Source: Blastococcus mobilis (lineage in GTDB: Bacteria; Actinomycetota; Actinomycetes; Mycobacteriales; Geodermatophilaceae). Taken from it: DNA of 64,000 nt. The stretch lies in assembly GCF_900188025.1 (NCBI RefSeq), contig NZ_FZNO01000024.1, positions 20,772-84,771 on the forward strand. The letters are read 5' to 3'. The notes under the pieces were generated by a model, which had not been told where the DNA came from, did not search any database, and saw only the letters and a program-made list of their open reading frames with translations. Shown one piece after another: positions 8,932 through 16,193 of the stretch. Numbering within the stretch: the first letter of the stretch is position 1; each line of letters opens with the position of its first letter. The position numbers and the translations under genes are program-made.

Positions 8932-10548
8932 TCACCCGGCGGGCAGCGGCTCGGTGGCGAGGCTCCGCGCCAGCCGGGGGCCTAGGGACGAGCCGAACGC
9001 GCTGATCCGGCCGCAGTGCTCCATGTGCCAGACCGGCGAGCCGTTGATGACGTTGCCGGCCAGGAGCGGCCCCATCACGAAGAAGCCGGGCGCGGCCGAC
9101 AACGACGCGTCGACGGCGATCCCGCCGCCGTACGGGGTCGCGCGGCACACGCCGCTGCTGATCAGGTCCGCGACGAGGGAGGGCGCGGTGTCCTGCAGCG
9201 TCGGGGCCGGGCCACCACAGTTGATGACGACGTCGGCCGGGCGGTCGAGCTCATGAGCCACGCCGTCCCGGTCGAACCGGACGCGGACACCGCGGCCGTC
9301 CGCATCCCCGAGGCCGACGAAGCTCCCGGCCACCGCCGTCAGCCGGCCCTGCGCCACGAGCTCGTCCACGACCTCGCAGTACTCCCACCCGGCCCGCCGC
9401 TGATGGCGACCGAGCTCCACGCCCCAGTGGCCGGCGAACTCGAGGGCCTCCTCGCTGGACAGGCGCGGAAGGACGGCGACGACGCCGTCGGAGATCGGCT
9501 TGAGGGTGTCGGCGACGGAGTAACCGGCGTCCCGGCCGCGGGCGAGGTCGCCGACCGCGGCCTCGTAGACGGCGGCAGCGCGGACCGACTCCTGGTCTGC
9601 CAGCGCCTGCAGCAGCTCGGCACGGAATGCCGAACCCGGACGGGGGCGATCCATCAGCTCCGGGAGTTCCCCGCGGGGCGAGAGCACCGTGAACCGGGCT
9701 CGCCGTGCGGCGACCACCGGGATGTCGGCGACCTGGTACAGCATGTCCATGGTGCTGGCGTTGCCACCGATGAGCAGGATGTGCGGCGGCTCCTGTCCGG
9801 CGGCTCGACGGGTCACGAGCCGCTCGATGCGGTCCAGAGCCGCGTCCATGCCCTCGAAGGGGCTGTCGAGCAGCACCGCGCCGCCCTCGACCTCCCCGGC
9901 GGGCAGGCGGGGCCGGACCGGTGAGGAGCCGGTGGCGAGGACGACGCGTCCTGCCCGCAGCACGCGGTCGCGGCACCGGAGCAGGTAGTCCGGTCGCCCG
10001 CCCTCGATCGAGCGGACGTCGTCCTGGATCACCTCGGTCGTCGCGAGGCCGGCGTCCGCAGCGGCGGCGATCGCCCGCCTGGTCCGACGGACCAGGTAGT
10101 CGCCGAAGATGTACCGGGGCAGGAACAGGTCGTCGAACGCGTTGCTCTCGACGGCGGCACGGTGCCTGACCCACCAGCGGGCCGAGACCGGCCCCTCCGC
10201 GGCGAGGAACTCGCCGAAGGCCCAGCGCTTGTTCTCGGCGAGCCAGTCGGTGAACAGCCGGAGCTCGCCCGGGGGCAGGAAGTCCCGCAGCGGCGTGATG
10301 AGCAACGCCGTGCGGGCCGCGCGTCCCCCGTAGGCGATCCCGGAGAAGGCATCGGGGGCGCGCTCGACGACGCCGATCCGGAGCGGGGCGGCCGGCGGGG
10401 TGTCGGCGAGCGAGGTGAGCAACGAGATCAGGACGTAGGCCGTCGAGGCCCCGGCGCCGACGAACGCGAGGTCGTAGGTGTCGGACTCCGCCGTGCCGCG
10501 GGCGGGGATCCCCCGGGCGCCGAACGGCGCGAACGCCTGCTGTGTCAT
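8932..10548 (-). CDS. FAD/NAD(P)-binding protein (NAD_binding_9 type)
   Basis: A 538-residue flavoprotein. Near the N-terminus DLAFVGAGASTAYVLISLL (26-44) is the FAD dinucleotide fold; a VVLATGSSPV segment marks the second nucleotide strand and VINCGGPAP the C-terminal FAD region. The long insert with RLFTDWLAENKRWAFGEF is typical of FAD-NAD(P)-binding proteins of the YdhS-like class, whose reactions are mostly unknown. ATG 10548 overlaps the stop of the acetyltransferase gene (ATGA), so it is co-translated with a sugar N-acetyltransferase. A role in modifying the same sugar or a lipid carrier is inference. A longer N-terminus is open but low-complexity and overlaps the upstream gene. Confidence 0.8.
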   Translation of the reverse strand: MTQQAFAPFGARGIPARGTAESDTYDLAFVGAGASTAYVLISLLTSLADTPPAAPLRIGVVERAPDAFSGIAYGGRAARTALLITPLRDFLPPGELRLFTDWLAENKRWAFGEFLAAEGPVSARWWVRHRAAVESNAFDDLFLPRYIFGDYLVRRTRRAIAAAADAGLATTEVIQDDVRSIEGGRPDYLLRCRDRVLRAGRVVLATGSSPVRPRLPAGEVEGGAVLLDSPFEGMDAALDRIERLVTRRAAGQEPPHILLIGGNASTMDMLYQVADIPVVAARRARFTVLSPRGELPELMDRPRPGSAFRAELLQALADQESVRAAAVYEAAVGDLARGRDAGYSVADTLKPISDGVVAVLPRLSSEEALEFAGHWGVELGRHQRRAGWEYCEVVDELVAQGRLTAVAGSFVGLGDADGRGVRVRFDRDGVAHELDRPADVVINCGGPAPTLQDTAPSLVADLISSGVCRATPYGGGIAVDASLSAAPGFFVMGPLLAGNVINGSPVWHMEHCGRISAFGSSLGPRLARSLATEPLPAG

Positions 10549-11252
10549 CGGGCCCACAGCCCACTCCGGACCCGGCCGCCGGACCGGATGAACTCCGGAT
10601 CGGGCGGCACCTCCCCGCTGCGGTCGGGCAGTATGCGCGCCGGGTTCCCCACGGCCGTCACGTGGTCGGGCAGATCGCGGATCACCACGGTCCCGGCGCC
10701 GACCTTGCACCACCGGCCCACGCGCACCTTCGGGATGACCACGGCGCCCACGCCGATGTGCGTGCCCTCACCGATGCTGACGTGTCCGCTCAGCGCCGCC
10801 TGCGGGCTGATGTGCGCGTAGTCCCCCACCACGCAGTCGTGGTCGACGCTGGCCCCGGTGTTGATCAGGACGTGCCGCCCGATCGACGCGTTCGGCTGGA
10901 TCATGGCGCCGGTCAGCACCACCGTCCCCTCGCCGATCCGCGCGGACGGCGCGATGAGGGCCGAGGGATGGACGGCGGTTCCGAACTGCGCGTCGAGCAC
11001 CTGCGCGAGCTCGGCGCGCTCACCGTTGATCCCGACCGCCAGGACGAGGGGGACGTCGAGCTCGGGGAACTGGTCGGGCCCCACGATGCGGATGCCCGGC
11101 AGCACGTTCTGGCTGGCCGGGTGCTGGTTCTCCGGCACGTCGTTGTACATGCGCCGGATCCGGATGCCGCGGGCCCTGAGCACATCGATGACGACCTGAG
11201 CGTGGCCACCCGCGCCGTACACGTCGAACGTCGACCGGTCGCGGAAGGTCAC
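10545..11252 (-). CDS. Sugar N/O-acetyltransferase (PglD/NeuD-like)
   Basis: A 235-residue left-handed beta-helix acetyltransferase. The N-terminal Rossmann-like part starts with DVYGAGGHAQVVIDVL, as in PglD and NeuD, and binds the UDP-sugar. From about residue 95 hexapeptide repeats (PSALIAPSARIGEGTVV, GASVDHDCVVGDYAHI) form the CoA-binding helix; His in VDHDCVV matches the proposed catalytic base of PglD. With the dehydratase, aminotransferase and PglC-like genes facing it, this completes a UDP-diNAcBac-type set. GTG 11252 follows GAGGAGG at four bases spacing. Confidence 0.87.
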   Translation of the reverse strand: MTFRDRSTFDVYGAGGHAQVVIDVLRARGIRIRRMYNDVPENQHPASQNVLPGIRIVGPDQFPELDVPLVLAVGINGERAELAQVLDAQFGTAVHPSALIAPSARIGEGTVVLTGAMIQPNASIGRHVLINTGASVDHDCVVGDYAHISPQAALSGHVSIGEGTHIGVGAVVIPKVRVGRWCKVGAGTVVIRDLPDHVTAVGNPARILPDRSGEVPPDPEFIRSGGRVRSGLWAR

Positions 11253-11420
11253 CTGGCCTCCTCCTCGGTCCGCAGACCGTCGCAGCTCCCCGTAGAAGGC
11301 CTCTTCCAGGCCTCGCCGGCAGCACGCGGAGTCTAATGCGGTATCGGCGCAGGTAGGGGGTCTCGACCCTGCCGATACGTGGTTCCGGACCGGTCGGTGC
11401 AGGTGCGGCCGGAGCCGCTC

Positions 11421-11990
11421 CTACGGTATCGGGCCGCGGGCCGTCCCGAGGCGCCGCTCGGAGCCGGCCGGGCGCGGGTCGAGCACGAGGGAGGCCCCCA
11501 GGCCCAGCGCCGCGCCGAGCAACCAGCCGGCGAGCACGTCGCTGAGCCAGTGCGCCCCCAGGTACACCATGCTGGCGCCGACGAGCACCGTTCCGGCGAC
11601 CAGCAGGGCGACGACGACGTACGCCGTGCGGCGTCCGGAACGGAGCCCCCACAGGATCAACGGCGTCGCCGCGCCCGCCGTCAGCGCCCCGATGGACGAC
11701 GGCATGGCGAACCCGTCGGTCGGTACCAGCGCCAGCTCGGCCGGTGGCCGGGGCCGGCCGATGAACTCCTTGGCGTACTCCGCGATCACGGTCGCGACGA
11801 CGGAGGCGAGCATCGCGGCGGCGACGGAGCGCCAGGCGCGGAAGACCCAGGCGAACACGAGGGCGAGGACCGCCGCGGCGACGTAGGTCGAGGTCGGCTG
11901 CCCCGCGTCCATCAGCCCCTGGGCCACAGCGTCGGCCCATTCGGTGCGGTGCCCCGCCAGCGCCTCGAGCAGCGCCACGTCCCATCCCAT
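11421..11990 (-). CDS. PAP2-superfamily membrane protein with altered catalytic motifs
   Basis: A 189-residue membrane protein of the PAP2 (phosphatidic acid phosphatase 2) type with about five hydrophobic helices. Motif 1 is present as Lys74...Arg81-Pro82 (KEFIGRPRP). Motif 2, usually PSGH, reads PSSI (97-100), so the acid-base His is missing. Motif 3 keeps Ser140, His147 and Asp151 but Met141 stands for Arg. Family members dephosphorylate lipid phosphates such as undecaprenyl pyrophosphate; this one may be inactive or altered. ATG 11990 is preceded at seven bases by GATACT, consistent with a leaderless start. An upstream ATG at 12038 would add 16 residues. Confidence 0.75.
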   Translation of the reverse strand: MGWDVALLEALAGHRTEWADAVAQGLMDAGQPTSTYVAAAVLALVFAWVFRAWRSVAAAMLASVVATVIAEYAKEFIGRPRPPAELALVPTDGFAMPSSIGALTAGAATPLILWGLRSGRRTAYVVVALLVAGTVLVGASMVYLGAHWLSDVLAGWLLGAALGLGASLVLDPRPAGSERRLGTARGPIP

Positions 11991-11997
11991 GCGCGCC

Positions 11998-12003
11998 AGT
12001 ATC
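11998..12003 (-). promoter_or_regulatory. Possible -10 box for leaderless PAP2-like gene
   Basis: Read on the minus strand, GATACT ends seven bases before the ATG at 11990. There is no Shine-Dalgarno sequence, so transcription could start at the first codon. A matching -35 is not evident. Confidence 0.35.
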
Positions 12004-12450
12004 GGAGGTCGAGGTGGAGCGACCAACCGCCTCGACATGGCGAGCGATCAGCGCGCCGGGCCGATCCTCGACGCCGAGGCGTCGGTCACAGGGACCGCGC
12101 GATGCCCCCCTTCCGAGGGAAAACATGGGCCGATATGAGCGAAGCGTCACGACCTGCCACGAAAGTGTCAATCCGTCAGGTGGACGAGCACCCATACGTC
12201 CAGCTAGAAAGGTCCCTGTCATTCGGCGGACCGAGTATCTCGTGACGGTGAGTGACGGGGACGGGTGCTCACGGACGACGCCGTCACCGCGGGGGACCGC
12301 TCGTTCGACCGAGTGCGCACCACAGGCCCCCTCGTAGCGTCAGCATCAGCTCCACGGGGTTAGCGATGACCCGCCGGGCGCCATCTGGTCGCCATAGCCC
12401 GGCGGTGAGCAGAGGCGAAACCGGACCCGTCTCGTACGAGAGGATCCGGC
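12004..12450. other. 447-bp divergent intergenic region
   Basis: This region lies between the leftward PAP2-like gene and the rightward GT2 gene and must hold both promoters. I see a good ribosome site for the GT2 gene (GAGAGGAT, six bases before ATG 12451), but no credible ORF and no riboswitch consensus. Confidence 0.4.
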
Positions 12451-13323
12451 ATGCGCAACGGCGCAGTCATCGACCTGTTCGGCACCGACCTGCCTGGGCA
12501 GCGACGTCCCCGCGTGAGCGTGGTGATACCGACCTACAACGAGGCCAGGAACCTGCCGCACGTCTTCGCCCTGCTTCCTGCCGACCTGCACCAGGTCATC
12601 GTCGTGGACGGGCACAGCGTCGACGGCACCGTGGACGTGGCCCGGGAGCTGCGGCCGGACGTGACGGTCGTGCGTCAGAACCGCCGCGGCAAGGGCAACG
12701 CGATGGCGTGCGGGTTCGCCGCGGTGACCGGCGACGTCGTGGTGATGCTGGACGCCGACGGATCGGCCGACCCGCGGGAGATCGAGCGCTACGTCGACGC
12801 CCTGGTGGCCGGCGCGGACTTCGCGAAGGGCTCCCGGTTCGTCGCCGGTGGCGGGAGCGACGACATCACGGCCATGCGCGCGTGGGGCAACCGCTGGCTC
12901 AACCGGGCCGTCAACGTCCTGTTCGGCACTCGGTACACCGATCTCTGCTACGGCTACAACGCCTTCTGGGCGCACTGCCTGCCCACGCTGGAGCTCGAGG
13001 TCGAGGACCGCGGTCGGTCGAGGAAACTGTGGGGCGACGGCTTCGAGATCGAGACGATCATCAACACCCGGGTGGCCAAGGCGGACCTGCGCATCGTGGA
13101 GGTGCCGAGCTTCGAGTTCGCGCGCATCCACGGGCAGAGCAACCTGAACACGTGGCGCGACGGATTCCGGGTGCTCGGTGCGCTCGTCGTCGAGCGCCTC
13201 AACCGCAAGGGCGCACGCCGGCGCCCGGCCGCGGTCGCTTCCCTCCCGTGCGGCGCCGATCCCGCCGAGGGCAACCGGACGCCCCTGCCGGAACCCCGGA
13301 CGCTGGGCGTGCAGTCCGCCTGA
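12451..13323 (+). CDS. GT2 glycosyltransferase (dolichol-phosphate-mannose synthase-like)
   Basis: A GT-A fold transferase of 290 residues. SVVIPTYNEARNLP opens the fold, LDADGSADP provides the metal/nucleotide-binding acidic cluster, and FAKGSRFVAGGG is the segment shared with polyprenyl-phosphate mannose/glucose synthases. No C-terminal membrane helices follow, so it is the short soluble form. It may load a polyprenyl phosphate with a hexose used by membrane glycosyltransferases outside the membrane (for example the polytopic protein at 16194-18026); this link is inference. ATG has GAGAGGAT upstream. It is followed with a 26-bp gap by a YdjM-like membrane gene. Confidence 0.85.
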   Translation: MRNGAVIDLFGTDLPGQRRPRVSVVIPTYNEARNLPHVFALLPADLHQVIVVDGHSVDGTVDVARELRPDVTVVRQNRRGKGNAMACGFAAVTGDVVVMLDADGSADPREIERYVDALVAGADFAKGSRFVAGGGSDDITAMRAWGNRWLNRAVNVLFGTRYTDLCYGYNAFWAHCLPTLELEVEDRGRSRKLWGDGFEIETIINTRVAKADLRIVEVPSFEFARIHGQSNLNTWRDGFRVLGALVVERLNRKGARRRPAAVASLPCGADPAEGNRTPLPEPRTLGVQSA

Positions 13324-13349
13324 GCGACGCGGCACCCCTACGGCAGGTC

Positions 13350-13925
13350 GTGGCCGGGACCGGGATCGCCCGCGCCACGGCTCCGCTCGGACCGGTTGCG
13401 GCGGTGGCCGTGATCTGCGCGCTGGACGCCGTCCAGGCCGCCCGCTCGTGGGCTGTGCCGGTCGTGGGCGTGCTGGACGAGCCGGCCCACCTCCTCACCG
13501 CCTGGGTGCTGCTGGCCGCCCTCCCGTTCGGCCGGCCGCGCGGATGGCTTCCGTGGGCACTCGCCGGTTCGGTCCTGATCGACGTCGACCATCTCCCGCT
13601 GTACCTAGGGTCCGCGGACGTGGCCGCCGCGGGAGGCCGCCCCTTCTCGCACTCGTCGGCGACCCTCGCCGTCCTGGCGCTCATCGCCGGCGGCGCGCGC
13701 GGCCGAGCCCGCATCGCCCTGCTCGGCCTCGCGACCGGGGTCACGCTGCATCTGGTCCGGGATCTGGCGACCGGACCGGGCGTGCCCCTGTTCTGGCCGT
13801 TGCGGCAGACGAGCGTCGAGGTGCCCTACGGCGCCTATCTCGTCGTTCTGGTGGCCGCGGCGGCTCTGGCGGCGGCCCGTCGCCACCGCGCCCACCTGCG
13901 ACCGGTCACCGGCCCGCGAGCCTGA
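13350..13925 (+). CDS. YdjM/DUF457-like membrane metal-dependent hydrolase
   Basis: A 191-residue membrane protein with about five hydrophobic segments. It contains the family pattern of membrane-bound metal-dependent hydrolases (LexA-binding YdjM type): DEPAHLLT near residue 40, LIDVDHLP around 75, FSHSSATL around 100 and LHLVRDLATG around 132. These Asp/His clusters would bind metal. The substrate is unknown. GTG 13350 is the first start in frame after the GT2 stop. The last 20 bp overlap the 3' end of the oppositely oriented Cys/His-rich small gene, an unusually tight tail-to-tail arrangement. Confidence 0.7.
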   Translation: MAGTGIARATAPLGPVAAVAVICALDAVQAARSWAVPVVGVLDEPAHLLTAWVLLAALPFGRPRGWLPWALAGSVLIDVDHLPLYLGSADVAAAGGRPFSHSSATLAVLALIAGGARGRARIALLGLATGVTLHLVRDLATGPGVPLFWPLRQTSVEVPYGAYLVVLVAAAALAAARRHRAHLRPVTGPRA

Positions 13926-14202
13926 ACAGGCGACCGAGGAGCGGACGGCGATACCGCCCGCACGAGCACAGGGCGCAGTCCTTGCCCCGCCGGTAGTGCT
14001 CGTGCGCCTGCTTCCCGTGCCCGCAGGTGCAGGGCGCGCCGGGCACGTCGGGAACCCGGCGCAGCGGCGCGGCAGGGGGCTCCCCTGCCGGGGTCCGGCC
14101 GCCTCCCGCAGCACCGTGCTCGCCGTCGCCCGAGGGCGGCGGCGTGGAACGGAGCGGGTGCACGGCGGTCCTCGAGGTCGGTGTGCGCGTGGCGGGCACC
14201 AC
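13906..14202 (-). CDS. Small Cys/His-rich putative zinc protein
   Basis: A 98-residue protein. The first 57 residues are Pro/Gly-rich and probably disordered. The C-terminal 40 residues carry an ordered set of metal-ligand candidates: CTCGHGKQAHEHYRRGKDC, then ALCSCGRYRRP. The C-x-C-G-H, H-E-H-Y and C-x-x-C-x-C spacing suggests one or two zinc sites. I think similar tails occur in many actinobacterial hypothetical proteins, but I cannot name a function. GTG 14202 follows AGAAGG at seven bases. Nearby genes make polysaccharide, but nothing ties this protein to that task directly. Confidence 0.6.
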   Translation of the reverse strand: MVPATRTPTSRTAVHPLRSTPPPSGDGEHGAAGGGRTPAGEPPAAPLRRVPDVPGAPCTCGHGKQAHEHYRRGKDCALCSCGRYRRPLLGRLFRLAGR

Positions 14203-14327
14203 GCGGGGGCCTTCTGACGTTAGTCGCTCCCGGGTCCTGGCGGGGTCAGCGCGCCGCGGCCGGACCGGGCCGGCCCGACGCGGGCGCGGCAGGCCCGACG
14301 CACAGCGATCGCCGGTCGGCGCGCTTG

Positions 14328-14333
14328 TAGTGT
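14328..14333 (+). promoter_or_regulatory. TANNNT -10 box for leaderless GT2 gene
   Basis: TAGTGT ends seven bases before the ATG at 14341. No Shine-Dalgarno sequence is present. This is the classic arrangement of leaderless actinobacterial genes, with transcription starting at the A of ATG. Confidence 0.5.
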
Positions 14334-14340
14334 TCGGCCC

Positions 14341-15291
14341 ATGACTGCCGGCCCCGTTCCTGCGGGCCCGCAGACCCTCACCGCGATCGTCTGCGCGTAC
14401 ACGCTCGACCGGTGGAGCGACATCGAGGCCGCCGTGGAGAGCCTGCGCCGGCAGACCCGCCCGGCGGAGGAGATCGTGCTGGTCTCCGACCACAACGCCG
14501 AGCTGCTCGAGCGCGCTCGCGCCGCCTTCCCGGACGTCGTCTGCGTCCCGAACGCCGAGTCGCGGGGCCTGTCCGGGGCTCGGAACACCGGCGTCCGTAC
14601 CGCCACCGGTGACGTCGTGGCCTTCCTGGACGACGACGCCGTGGCCGACCCGGCGTGGATCGAGCACATGCTCGAGGCCTACCGGCAGCCGGACGTCGTG
14701 GGGGTCGGCGGCCGGGTCGTCCCGCTCTGGCGGGCCCCGCGGCCGGCCTGGTTCCCCGACGAGTTCCTGTGGGTGGTCGGCTGCAGCTACGCGGGGCTGC
14801 CCACCGACCGCGCGGACATCCGCAACCCGATCGGCGCGAACATGAGCTTCCTCCGGGAGGTGTTCGACCGGGTGGGCGGCTTCGACGCCACGATGGGCCG
14901 CCTGGGCAAGGACGCCGCCGGATGCGAGGAGACCGAGTTCGCGATCCGCGCGCGCCGCTCCGACAAGGGACGGATCGTGCTCGAACCCTCGGCCCTCTGC
15001 TTCCACAGCGTCTCCCCCGACCGCGTCACGCGGCGGTACTTCCGGCGTCGCTGCCGCGCGGAGGGGCGGTCCAAGGCGCTGGTCAGCGCGCTGGCCGGTG
15101 CCGAGGCGGCCCTGGAGACCGAGCGCACCTACGTCCGGCGGACGCTGCCGCGAGGGGTCCTGCGCGGTGTCGGGCAGCTGGTCGGCGGCGATCCTGCGGG
15201 CGGCGCCCGCGCCTGGACCATCGTCGAGGGCACGGCCCTGACGGCCGGCAGCTATCTGCTCGCCCGACTCCGCCGCCGACGGTCGTCGTAG
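14341..15291 (+). CDS. GT2 glycosyltransferase
   Basis: A 316-residue GT-A transferase. LTAIVCAYTLDRW starts the fold, NAESRGLSGARNTGVR and FLDDDAVADPAWI form the nucleotide-sugar site with a DDD cluster, and NPIGANMSFLREVFDRVGGFD is the acceptor-side loop common to family 2 enzymes. A C-terminal hydrophobic stretch (TALTAGSYLLARL) could touch the membrane. It is a single gene facing the end of the GH16 operon with only 12 bp between the stops. The sugar is unknown. Confidence 0.87.
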   Translation: MTAGPVPAGPQTLTAIVCAYTLDRWSDIEAAVESLRRQTRPAEEIVLVSDHNAELLERARAAFPDVVCVPNAESRGLSGARNTGVRTATGDVVAFLDDDAVADPAWIEHMLEAYRQPDVVGVGGRVVPLWRAPRPAWFPDEFLWVVGCSYAGLPTDRADIRNPIGANMSFLREVFDRVGGFDATMGRLGKDAAGCEETEFAIRARRSDKGRIVLEPSALCFHSVSPDRVTRRYFRRRCRAEGRSKALVSALAGAEAALETERTYVRRTLPRGVLRGVGQLVGGDPAGGARAWTIVEGTALTAGSYLLARLRRRRSS

Positions 15292-15303
15292 GCGCGCGGT
15301 TCG

Positions 15304-16170
15304 TCAGCCGGCCTGCTCCGCCGGCGCCCACACGCGCACCCAGTCGACCAGCATGTGCGCTCCCGCCTCGGGCTCGTAGCCACCGCGGACGGAGAGGTTG
15401 AGGATGATCATCATCGGGAGGTCGGTGACGTTCCCGGTGGCGGCGACCTCCTCGTACGGCCTGCCGTCCAGGTAAGGGACGACACGGGAGTCCTCCCAGA
15501 GGGCGCCGTAGGTGTGGAACTCGTCCCGGTGGTCGACGTCGGGGTCGCCGTACATGTCGGGACCGGTCTTCTCCTCCGAGGGGAGGATGTAGTTGAAGTG
15601 CGGCTGGCTCTCGCTGCCGCTCTCCAGGAACTCGGCGATGTCGATCTCCGGCGGCCAGCGGTCGAGCGGGTGCAGCCAGAAGGCGGGCCAGCAGCCGTCG
15701 CAGCCGGGGAAGCGGATCCGCGCCTCCACGTACCGCGACGGCCGGAGCGCGATCGCTGCGTTGGACTGGACCATGCCGGAGCTGTAGCCGTACGTCCGGC
15801 CGGCCAGCGTCCGGCGTCGCTCCTCGACGGTGAGGACGAGGGAGCCGTCGGCGACGGCCACGTTCGCCGCATCGAACCAGGCGTCCTCGATGCCGGGGTT
15901 GAACGGGATGCCCGCCAGGTCCCCCTCCCGGTCGGGCTGCCACACGTCCGCGTCGAGCTTCCGGCCGGTGAACTCGTCGCCGAAGACCTGGGCCCACCCG
16001 CTTGGCGGGCCGCTGACCCCGCGGACGCCGGCCGGCTGCCAGGGCTGGGTCAGCACGAGCAGCAGGACCAGCACGGTGACCCCCACCCCCACGGCGGTCC
16101 ACCACAGGCGGCGCCGTCCCGGAACGGCGTGACCGCCCAGGGCCCGGTGCCGGCCACGCCTCGGCGCCAC
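15304..16170 (-). CDS. Membrane-anchored GH16 endo-glycosidase
   Basis: A 288-residue protein with an N-terminal anchor (about residues 22-43, no clear signal-peptidase site) and an extracellular glycoside hydrolase family 16 domain. The catalytic E-x-D-x-x-E motif is present as PPEIDIAEF with Glu175, Asp177 and Glu180. FWLHPLDRWPPE and FHTYGALWEDSRVVPYLDG are the surrounding jelly-roll strands. GH16 enzymes cut beta-1,3 or beta-1,4 glucans and galactans. As last gene of a five-gene polysaccharide operon (24 bp after the polytopic gene) it may trim, release or recycle the polymer made here; this is inference. The GTG at 16170 has no good ribosome site, so the start is uncertain by about 15 residues. 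Confidence 0.85.
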   Translation of the reverse strand: MAPRRGRHRALGGHAVPGRRRLWWTAVGVGVTVLVLLLVLTQPWQPAGVRGVSGPPSGWAQVFGDEFTGRKLDADVWQPDREGDLAGIPFNPGIEDAWFDAANVAVADGSLVLTVEERRRTLAGRTYGYSSGMVQSNAAIALRPSRYVEARIRFPGCDGCWPAFWLHPLDRWPPEIDIAEFLESGSESQPHFNYILPSEEKTGPDMYGDPDVDHRDEFHTYGALWEDSRVVPYLDGRPYEEVAATGNVTDLPMMIILNLSVRGGYEPEAGAHMLVDWVRVWAPAEQAG

Positions 16171-16193
16171 GGCGTCGCTGGGACCGACGGGGC

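Noticed and set aside
12039..12450. Possible riboswitch (ydaO or GEMM-like) before the GT2 gene
   Set aside because: A few GGGGGACC-like pieces are present, but the consensus order and pairing elements could not be found.
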